Below are positions 52,063-61,665 of a DNA stretch of 64,000 nucleotides, in pieces. The position numbers and the translations under genes were made by a program. Where the stretch lies: the NCBI RefSeq assembly GCF_046630445.1, contig NC_092337.1:370193501-370257500 (forward strand). The letters are read 5' to 3'. The stretch is from Rutidosis leptorrhynchoides. Lineage: Eukaryota > Streptophyta > Magnoliopsida > Asterales > Asteraceae. Every line of letters starts with the position of its first letter. Position 1 is the stretch's first letter. A model generated the notes under the pieces. It did no database searches and was not told the origin of the DNA. It saw only the letters and a program-made list of their open reading frames with translations.

Positions 52063-55000
52063 TGATGTTATGCGAGGTGTATATAAAATAGCTTTATATT
52101 TTAGCAGAAAATACTATTAAATACGATACAATTTTACACAAGATATTTATTTATTTAGAGAATGGATATACTTAAACCTTGCTACAACACTTATAGGCAG
52201 TGTACCTAATCGTACAGTAGTGTAGTTTTTAGTAAGTCCGGTTCGTTCCACAGGGAAAATCTTTAAACAAAGCTTAACGCTATATTAGTTTACTTTTATA
52301 AAAATTCAAATATATATATAAGTAATATTATTATTATAAAGGGGGGTTTTTACCGTTTAATGACCGGTTTGTCGATTTTAATTCTTCAGTCGCAGTTAAA
52401 ACCAAATGTAAAATATTAAATAAAAGACTTAATTTAAAGCGTAAAGTAAATAACGATAATGAAATTACGAATAATAAAAGTGCGATAAAATAAACTTGCG
52501 ATAATTAAAAAGTACGATAATTAAAAGTGCAATTAAATACAATAACAATAAATAAAAATGCGATAATTAGAAGTGCAATTAAATATAAAATAAAGGAAAT
52601 TAAATATGAAATAAAAGAATTATGCTTATTTAAACTTCTGTAATCATGATGTTTGACTTGTTGATTTTAGTTTTATGCCCATGGGTTAATTGTCCTTTGT
52701 CCTGAATTATTTAATATGTCCATATGGATTTTGTCCATAATAGTCCATCAGTCATAAATATAAAGAGCGAAAGCCTTCGTCAAATTATTCTTATTCCCGA
52801 AGTCAAATATTCCAACTAATTGGGGATTCGAATTGTAACAAGGTTTTAATACTTTGTTTAATGAATACACCAGGTTATCGACTGCGTGTAAACCAAGGTT
52901 TTACTACTTTGTTAACAATTACACCAATTACCCTTGAATGTAATTCATCCCTGTTTCAACAAGTCTATTAACTATTAATCCAGTTCCGTATCCGGTAAAA
53001 TGAATAATTATTGGTATTTATAGATATCCCGCCCACCGTACCCATTCAAGCGTATGTGGTTATATATAAATACGTCGAATTATAAGTTTGTATATTAAAT
53101 TAACAAGGTATTGTTTAGTTAATATAAAACCCATTAATAGCCCATAGTCTAATTTCCATAAGTGTCGTTCTTTTATCCAAACCCCAATTATGGTACAAAG
53201 CCCAATTACCCAATTTTAGTAATTAGCCCAACATCATGATTACTTCGGTATTAAATAAGCATAATAATAACTTAGCTACGAGACATTAAATTAAAAAGGT
53301 TGAACATAACTTACAATGATTAAAAATAGCGTAGTGTTACACGGACAGAATTTCGACTTACACCCTTACAACATTCGCTAACATACCCTTATTATTAGGA
53401 TTAAAATTAAAATTAAAATTAAAATATAAATTATAAATAAATATTACGTATATAGATAGAGAGATTGATGGATATTGGATGATAAATTGATCAGAATTCG
53501 TTGGGCTTTATAGGGAGTTTCAGTTTTTGGGGCTCCGCGACTCGCGGCCCATTCCTTCTTCAAACTCCGCGAGTCGCGGAGTTTGTAATTACAGCTCACT
53601 CCATTTTGGCTCTTTGTTTACCGACGGTTTATTATATAAATATAATATATATAATTTATATAATTAATTATATATTATATTATATTTATATACATAGTTA
53701 ACTTGTAATTTTTAGTCCGTTGTGTCGAGCGTTGAGAGTTGACTCTGGTCCCGGTTCCGGATTTTCGAACGTCCTTGCGTACAATTTAATATCTTGTACT
53801 TTGCGTTTTGAATCTTGTACTCTTGTAATTTCGAGACGTTTCTTATCAATAATTGGAACCTCTTTGATTGTATTTTGTACTTTTGAGCTTTTTTTGTCGT
53901 TTGCGTCTTCAATTCGTCGAATCTGTTTTTTGTCTTCACCTTTTATTATTTAAACGAATATCACTTGTAAATAGAACAATTGCAACTAAAAGCTTGTCTT
54001 TCTTGAGGAATAATGCTATGAAATATATGTTCGTTTTTAGCATTATCAAATATTCCCACACTTGAGCGTTGCTTGTCCTCAAGCAATATCGTCTTGAAAT
54101 ACTAGAATCACTTCTTTATTCTTCACACTTTGTACATCAGTGATTTCTATACGGCGGTATAAACAATGGTAGTAACGATATGGTTTACAGTCCCACATGA
54201 CTATAAAAATTTAGATCCATTAAGGAAATTGGATCTTTATGAAAACATTTGATCTTTTGAAAATTAAATCTAGTTTTTACCCTAGATAAGTTTTCCGGAA
54301 TAACCCTTCACCGGTGTTTGCAAAATATTTTTGTGGGTTTGGTGGGTTTCAGATTTCAAAATTTTAGCTCAAAACTTATGGTTTTGTGTCACCCACTTGC
54401 TAACCTTGTATTTGGAAAGCAACACGTCCAGTTTACTTGTCCCGTATATTACCTTTCGGTAAACTACCGTCCGGTTGTAAAGGAAAGCGTTGAACAAGCA
54501 ACTCTTAAGGCAATGTCCCCTGACATGCTTTTAATTATGGTCTATAACGTGTCAGACGCAATTACTATCCTTGGTAGGAGCAATAGTAAAGCTCACCCTT
54601 ATAATTTGTAGGTTTGGCACAAGGTCCTGTCTTTGACCACTATGCAACCACCGTTCTTACGCTTGACACCCGATTTGGTTCAGGTGACCTAATGAATTCC
54701 AGGTGAATTCCTAGGATTTTACATTCAATGGTAATGAATGCATTGAAAATGGGTTTTTAGAAAACAAATCGGTTTGTAATTTTGATCAAAATATTTTCTC
54801 GTTCAGGCTCGAGTTTAGATATCATTGAATTCCATGAGTTTGTAATTCTCAATCTTTAAGGTCAATCTCAAGGATTGAGTAATATCAGTCTTAAAAGCTG
54901 ATTTTTGATCTTTTAAGGAGATTATCCTTTCTGGGGATCTGATTCATTAGTCTTATCCAGCTAATTTGCATGGTGCCCCCCATTGTACGAGATAAATCCT

Positions 55001-55342
55001 TCTCATGGTTAGGATAAATCTGACCACTTGGCAACCCTGCTTAATGCTGAGGTCCGTGGATTTCCTGCTAATTTTAGTGATGACTTTTCTAGGTTTTTCG
55101 TCAACCTACAGTTGGTCTGGACGACAACTTCCTGACCTAAATCAAGAAGCGCGTTTCTTTTTCGGAAGACTTTACTTCCTTTTAATGATGGAATTGATTC
55201 ATCGTGTAGATCCATCTCTTCTTTTCTTTCATCGGGTAAAACAGTTTAGTTTAGTCCAAAGCAAAAGTATTTTCAGTTATTTGTACAAAAATATGTGACA
55301 TATGTTTTGAATAACTTGGAGAATTTTCCCACACTTGGCTTT
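52063..55342. mobile_element. Element X: unclassified LTR-retrotransposon-like insertion, interrupted by Y
   Basis: It begins TGATGTTATGCGAGG exactly where the D LTR breaks off (left flank ATTAT, 52058-52062). It has the look of a long LTR or UTR: GGTTCGTTCCACAGGGA at ~52239, a GCGATAATTAAAAGT repeat (52440-52610), a GC palindrome pair (53533-53581), and TTCCCACACTTGAGCG (54052 on) with a similar TTCCCACACTTGG at its right end. I found no PBS and no gag or pol motif; its open frames (up to ~97 codons) match nothing I recognise. Orientation and clade are unknown. It ends where Y enters at 55343 (flank GCTTT). Confidence 0.6.
53533..53581. repeat. Two GC-rich palindromes in element X
   Basis: CTCCGCGACTCGCGG (53533-53547) and CTCCGCGAGTCGCGGAG (53565-53581), 17 nt apart, in AT-rich surroundings. 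The second has perfect 8-bp arms around a central G. Confidence 0.92.
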
Positions 55343-57782
55343 TGTAGCGACCCCGACAAATCGTCAAGTGACGGCGCCGTCTACGTGGGTCCCGTTACCT
55401 GATTATAAGTCTTTAAGATAACGTTTGACCAAAATATGTCGCCTTCATTTCAAAATAAAGATTGTTCCCAAAGTTTACAAGAATTGTTCAACTAATAGTT
55501 AAGTTACAACGTTATAATACGAATGAAATCTAGGCGACACGGTTTAAAGTAAAGTCAAAAGACGCTCCATGAAATGCACATATACTCGACATCCAATGCA
55601 AGTATCAAATAATGAGCGGAAGCATGTATCATGTATCGTTCAAGGACCTGAGAAAAACATAGAAATCTGTCAACGAAAACGTTGGTGAAATCATAGGTTT
55701 AAGTAAGTAAGTACAAGTGAACCACAAGATTTGCATCAATGAAATAATAGTAATACATTCCAAAAGTTTGTTTCACGAGCACCCAATTATCAAAGCTTAA
55801 CATTCCTTCCATTGTATACCCCATCACTTAGTGCTAGAACAAACACTGATTCTCGAAAATATATTTCATCCGTAGACGGTAGCGAACCGTCAAAGATGAG
55901 GGTTGTCAACCCATATGGCCATATAACATAAGTTCTCGCTTACACCCGGCAAGTGTAACTAATGATAATCGAATTGAGGATTTTTGTTCTAAACTCGTAT
56001 GTAGAATGTTTGTTTTCCTGTACTCGTGTTCACTTAGTAAAAGAAATGTTTATGTTTTCTCATCCCAAATGTAAGTTCAAAAAGAGTAAAAGTGGGACTA
56101 TGATCTCACTTTGAGTGCACGAGTAGTAAAGTACTTCAACAAGTAAACGTGTGCAAAGAACAATGCTAATCTTGACCTAAACAATAGGTTGTATCAATAA
56201 CGGTAAACACGATAGGTCAAAGATGTTCAATTAGTCCTATGGCTCGTTACGACTCGATTAATATAGCATGTGAATCAATTTGTCAAGTTTCATGCACGAT
56301 ACAAGTAGTTAAGTATGTTAGAACGATTGTATAATCGTTTGGTTATGTTTGACTAAAAGTCAAACCTGGTCAAAGTCAAAGTCAACGGGGTCGGGTCGGG
56401 TATCCGACAATTTTCCCATGATGAGAAATCATTTATGAGCAGAATGGCCAAGTTTCATGTTAATCGGAGTTACGGTTAAGCGGGAAACATTTTGTGAAAG
56501 GAAAAATAAAAACAAAAATGAGCTGGGCATATGCGCGGCGCGCAATGGGTTGCGCGGCGCGCACCCAGTGCAATTTCTGGTCAGAACTCAACCAAGAAGG
56601 CAAACATCTGGGATTTCTGATTCTGTGCGGCGCGCGGGTAAATGCGCGGCGCGCAATACCTGGGAATCATGCAGTTTGCAGAAAAAAATAGACCAAGTCA
56701 CGAACCAAAACTCAAATTAACATATTTTATGAACCGAAAACATCCAAAATGCATACTATATATCGTTGGAAAGGTAATTTGACAAGGAAAACAACTAAGC
56801 ACATTTCATCAAGCAATTCATCACTAACAACAACCAAAAACCGCATTAAACGTTCATAATCAAAGTTTCAAGTTCTAAAACGCATTTTATGATTCGGGCA
56901 ACCAATTTACATGTATGATATGCCGTTTTGAAGGTAATGAAGCATACATTACTACTAAACACTAACAATTAACATTCCATGACATTCAAGCATCCAAAAA
57001 TTCATGTCAAGAACTATCAAACCCTAGTCAAACATCTCAAAATCAATAATCATGTTTTTGAAGTTTTCTTAATCAACCTACACATCAATTTGAAGCTAAT
57101 GATGCTAGTAACACATTTAATACATGAACTTTAACAATTAAACCACTTTTAATCATCCAAAATCAAAGATTAAGCAAGCAATTTTCATATTCAAGCTAGT
57201 TACACCAAAAACAACAAATCGAGCATACAAATTACATACACGACATCACAATGAGCCATAGACACTAACTAACACCATTTCAAGTCAAAAACACGAATTT
57301 AGAGAAATCTAGAGTTTTAGAAATGTTACCCAAACTTGATGATATTGGTATCAAAATGTAGAGGATGAAGAGAGGATCACGAAAATGTAATTTGTTTTGA
57401 TGTTTGCTTCTCCAATCGGATTTAGATGATGATTTTATGTTTGAGGGTTTTGAGTTCAAAAATGGGAAGTAGAGAGAAAGAGGAGGATGAAGGTGGGAGG
57501 TGGAGATGAAATGAATGGATGTGGTAAGTGGGTTGACTAGTTGACCTAGTCAACTAGTTTGCCCATTTGGCAATCTCGGTCCCTCGAGTTTCAAAGCAGG
57601 TGCGGGAATTAACCCAACGAATATTTTTAAAAACGTTCGAGTAACGGATGACTTTATAATTAGATAACGAGAATATTATGAACGTTAGTTAACGAAAGAT
57701 ACAAATTTGAATAACGAAAGATATTATATAAAAAAAAAGACGGTGTTAAAATAAATTTAACGGAAAAACGCGGGATGTTACA
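55343..57782 (-). repeat. Element Y 3' LTR (2440 bp)
   Basis: On the + strand it runs from TGTAGCGACCCCGAC to GGGATGTTACA. Its two ends form an extended inverted terminus (TGTARCRWCCCGM), longer than the usual TG..CA. The quasi-palindrome cassette is at 56532-56655. The adjoining 57783-57830 holds the PPT side and GGGACGAAATTT on the - strand. Open frames at ~56457-56720 are not genes. Confidence 0.93.
56532..56655. repeat. Four TGCGC-GGC-GCGCA quasi-palindromes in the Y 3' LTR
   Basis: Copies at 56532-56544, 56551-56563, ~56626-56636 (imperfect) and 56643-56655: two close pairs, each 6 nt apart, with a 62-nt gap. They sit at the same LTR place as the B1 cassette, between homologous flanks, with different arms but the same GGC centre. 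Confidence 0.9.
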
Positions 57783-57789
57783 TTATCCA

Positions 57790-60235
57790 CACCTCAAAAA
57801 AAATTTCGTCCCGAAATTTAGTTGGAAGTAATAATCGATACCTCTCACTCGAGACCGGAGATGTCAATGCTATGAATAAGTGAAGGTACGTCCTTGAGTG
57901 TTCTCATGAATTTGGATTTTTACGATCCCCGGTTTCAACTGGTTCTCCTATGAAGAGAAGTTTGTCTTCAATAGTTGGTGCATTTAGAAGAATTGCACGT
58001 TCCTGTTCCGCAGGACATGTTTCTATGTTTGTTACACGAAATGTAAGGTAAACGGAAACTTAATTGAGTCGGAAGTTCTAAACGGTAGGAAGCGGTTCCA
58101 ATACGTCCCAAGGTTTCAAAAGGTTCAATATTGCGGCTATAGCCTTTCTCGATTTCCCAAAATGGATTACACCTTTCCAAGGTGCGGTTTCTCAATATTA
58201 CGCGATTACACACTGGGATTTGTGAGGTTTTCATCTAAGTTTGGTATAACTCTTCTGGCGACAATGGGTTGTCTCGAGCCCTTCTCGGACTTGAACGATC
58301 TCAATTGTTGTTTCTTGATGGAGTTCAGATTTCGGTGGTTGATGCTTTGGTTAAATGAACAGGGGTATGACATTAGCGGTCATATAGGGTTTCGGAAAGT
58401 GCGTGTGAACACACGAGTGGTATCTACTGTTGTAAGAGTGATCTACTAAAGGTGACAATACGAGTTTGTGACATGTCTTTCCAAGACGTAAATCGTTCGT
58501 TTGCTCGGTTCGTCGGTTTGTGGGTGGTACGCGGTACTCATGTCTAAGCGGGTCTCCAAGGTTTCTTGCAAAACTAGAAGTGAAACGAGTATTTCGATAC
58601 GTGATAATTGACAAAGATGCACCGTGTTGGAATAGAATCTCTTAATATACGTTTGAACAAGTTAGTTAGGGTTCGAAAAATGTTCGTTAGGACTATTCAC
58701 CCTCGTGGCGAATACTAATGTAATATGATGAATTTCTCTATCCATGGAGAAATGTTACAAGGAGTTTCTTTAAACGGAAATGCGAGCGATAAAGATAGGA
58801 GTGAAATGAGGACTTAGAATAGGATGAGCTTGCATCTCGAGGTTGCCATAACGTGCCTCTAGTTGTCAAAAAAAAAAAATGAAGTCTGAAAGAGAAACGA
58901 GATAGTACACGTAATTGTATAGTTCGGGGTTGAATAATGGTTGGACGATTATCAGCAACGCAAGGGCGTTAAGTCAAAGAAGAGTGAAGTATCGTTGGAT
59001 TGTGTGTTATCTTAAATTCCAGTAATATCAGACGGTAACGGTGAAATAACAGAGGTATGTGTGTGGTACGTGATGACGAGAAAGTTGATCGGATCTACAG
59101 TTTAGTATTCGAATTCTTCGTGCAAAATAACGAATTTTAGTTACGTTAATTTTGAGTCGAGAGAGTATGCCTTTCGGCGTTCAAGTAGAAATATTTCCAT
59201 GTTTGAGTTCCATCTAGTGCTATACGAATTTAGCTAGGAAGGTTGGTGTGAAGAATCACGTTCAAGGCTCAGACATGAAGAGGTTTAAAGTTTTCCTTAG
59301 TGAGTTAACGAGTTTAAAAGTCGTGTAACACGAGAAAAGTCAGAAATGAATCTTCGGTAAAAATAGACGAGATCTAAGATTTTACGAATACAAGTCTGAG
59401 TTGGGAGAGTTTCCTGATTACATGTGGCTTGATTTCGAGATTGATTGTAATGCCTTGACCATTAACATCATGGTCTAGAAAATTGGACTTCGTTCAACAG
59501 AAATTCTCACTCGGAGAATTTGGTATAAAGTTGCTCTTTTCTCAAAAGTTCGAGCGTAAGATGGTGATGTTGTTCGTTTTCCTTCTTTACTTAAATAAGT
59601 TAAGATGTCATCTATAAATACGATAACAGATTTGTCTAGATAAGTTGCATACGTGGTTTAGGAGGTTCATGAATACGGACGGAGTCCTAAATAAATCAAA
59701 CGGTACTAAGAGAGATTTACAACTAACGTTGTGAGTTCGGAAATGGCTTAGGAGACATCGTCTCCCTTAACCCCCAATTGGTGATAACCGGAACGGAGGT
59801 CGATTTGGAATACACACGAGTTTCACGCAAATAATCATGAGGTCATGGATACGAGGAAGTGGGTATCGGTTTCCAACCGAAAATTATTTAGTTTACAAAA
59901 ATCCATACATAATTGTAGGAAAGAAAGAAAAAAAAATTTCTCCTTAACGAAAAGGTTTTGAGCTCCTTAGTTCTATAGGTGTCAAGTCATAATTCTTAAC
60001 GTATATCCTCTGATAAAATTTATAGGCACACAATATATTCCGTTGGTCACTTAAATTGCCTAAGTAGTGTCTAGGGAAAAAGTGGAGTGCAAAGAGCACG
60101 AGTCAAGGACTTGGTTATAAAACGTCTAACGGTAATGAAATCGAATAAGTATGAAGTATACGGTTTGTTGTGAAGAAACGTACCCGTTACTAGTCCATCG
60201 TCGTTCCGGGCATCCTAGGTGTCGATGTTGAAGGT
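57790..60235 (-). pseudogene. Element Y pol remnant, heavily degraded
   Basis: Pieces align by eye with B1 pol in the same order: the GPF-like region (EPFETLGRIGTASYRLELP, ~58050-58130), integrase traces (58350-58610, [16 protein letters not shown] corresponds to the [12 protein letters not shown] region), RNase H and RT traces (59160-59900) and protease traces (59960-60235). Every piece is broken by frameshifts, stops and small deletions; the active-site motifs are no longer readable. The decay is much greater than the LTR divergence, so pol was already dead before the last transposition. Confidence 0.8.
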
Positions 60236-61261
60236 TCAACGGCGTGCGTTGGGGTTGATTTTCTTATTTGGGCACACATTCCTAAAATGACCCAGTTGGC
60301 CACATTCGAAGCAAGCACCCGTTCTGTGTGCGTTGGGCATCTTTCGAGCGACGGGTCCTTGGCGCCGGTGGTGAAACCTGCCACATCCTTCAAAGTGATG
60401 CTTGTGGCATTCGTTACAAAAAGGTAGTTTTCCGGCATAGCCTTTCTTGTCGTTGGAGGTAAAAGGCTTCTTGGCGGGGTTGTTGTTATTGTTGTGGTTG
60501 CTTGATTGAGAGGCTTCCCATGTTCTTTTGTTGTTACTCGGGTGGTTCTCGACCATTGGTGCCGGTGCTTCCATTTCATTCACCGTTTCTAAGGCTTGGC
60601 GGGCCATTGTTAAAGCCTCTCGTAGGTTAGTGGGTTGAGATGTCATTACCTTGTGTTGAATGCTCTTAGGGAGGCCATCCATGTAAAGTTCGACTCTTAG
60701 GGATTCGGGAGTCATGAGATTTGGACACATCGAGACTAGTTCAGTAAACCGTTGATTATAAGCTTCGAGGTCATTTCCGACCGTTTTTAAATTCCTTAGA
60801 CCCTGTTCGAGCCTTCGAGTCTCGTCGCGCGGGAAGTATTCGGTGATCATTCTTTCTCTTAATTCGGTCCAAGAGAGTGTGTGGGCTTCATCGCTTCCCA
60901 CCAATTGTACATACGTGTTCCACCACGAGAGAGCAATGCCGGTGAAAGTGAGGGTGGAAAACTTGACCTTATCTTGGTCTCGACAACCGCTTGTGTTAAA
61001 AACGGTCTCCATTTGTTCAAACCATCGGGTGAGAGTAACCGGTCCTCCGGTTCCATCGAAAGTGGGAGGATTGTACTTCATGAAGTTCTTGTAGGAGCAA
61101 CCTTCGATTGAATTACCGGCTCCATGATTGTTGTTGTTAGAAAAGTGATCGGCCACGGCCGTACCCACGGCGGTGGTTATCGTTCGTTGAAGAGCTTGTT
61201 CTAGAGTTTCGAGAGGAGTATTGTGTTGACCTTGGTGAGCCATTGTTCCTTCATGAGACAA
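60236..61261 (-). CDS. Element Y gag: intact capsid with one zinc knuckle (341 codons)
   Basis: An open gag frame from 61261 to TGA 60236. ATG also occurs six codons in (MAHQGQHN), which may be the true start. It has the capsid features FMKYNPPTFDGTGGP, RWFEQMETVFNTSGC, FTGIALSWWNTYVQLVG, ITEYFPRDETRRLEQGLR, YNQRFTELVSMCPNL and VELYMDGLPKSIQHKV. A polar linker and one CCHC knuckle CFECGQLGHFRNVC follow. The first knuckle present in B1 (CHRCQGVGHKANEC) is missing; GRFHHRRQGP stands there after a small deletion. The stop comes just after the knuckle, before protease. Capsid made here could package this RNA; reverse transcriptase and integrase must come from elsewhere. Gag alone staying open suggests selection in cis, or a recent origin. 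Confidence 0.88.
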   Translation of the reverse strand: MSHEGTMAHQGQHNTPLETLEQALQRTITTAVGTAVADHFSNNNNHGAGNSIEGCSYKNFMKYNPPTFDGTGGPVTLTRWFEQMETVFNTSGCRDQDKVKFSTLTFTGIALSWWNTYVQLVGSDEAHTLSWTELRERMITEYFPRDETRRLEQGLRNLKTVGNDLEAYNQRFTELVSMCPNLMTPESLRVELYMDGLPKSIQHKVMTSQPTNLREALTMARQALETVNEMEAPAPMVENHPSNNKRTWEASQSSNHNNNNNPAKKPFTSNDKKGYAGKLPFCNECHKHHFEGCGRFHHRRQGPVARKMPNAHRTGACFECGQLGHFRNVCPNKKINPNARR

Positions 61262-61651
61262 GAATATCGTTGGTTAGTATTTTCAACAATACTAACCGTG
61301 GCATGGAATAAGGATAGAGAGAAAATTTTCCTTGACTCGCCTTAAATTCTCTATGTCATAATGTCGGAACGTCCATGTGAATCACCGTAATATAATCCCG
61401 GAAATTATATTACCCTGATTCTCATGTGCATTTAACATTACTTCATAAAGTCAAGGTGGCGCATCAACAAAATTTATCAACGTAAGATCAAGATCGAATA
61501 CGAGTTAGATATGATAGAAGAGTTCGAGTATAAATGCACAATTAGTCAAGTAATTCCTACTTCAGTCTATATGCCGGTTGTAGTCTAGATTCACCTATGT
61601 ACCCTATGACTCGGGGTGGACACAAATGAACTCTAAATCCCTACAACCAAG
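61262..61651 (-). other. Element Y 5' leader between PBS and gag
   Basis: No coding sequence. It would hold any packaging signal. The internal PPT-like motif of A, C and D was not seen here. Confidence 0.7.
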
Positions 61652-61663
61652 GCTCTGATACCA
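61652..61663 (-). other. Element Y primer-binding site (tRNA-iMet)
   Basis: The - strand reads TGGTATCAGAGC (+ strand GCTCTGATACCA), two bases from the LTR end at 61666. It fixes the orientation of Y. Confidence 0.92.
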
Positions 61664-61665
61664 CT

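Noticed and set aside
54318-54611. 97-codon frames in element X as genes (also 55005-55298)
   Set aside because: No recognisable domain; length is compatible with chance in this non-coding part of the element.
56457-56720. Open frames over the quasi-palindrome cassette of Y, present in both LTRs
   Set aside because: They lie antisense in an LTR; B1 has no matching frame, and repetition in both LTRs is just the LTR copy.
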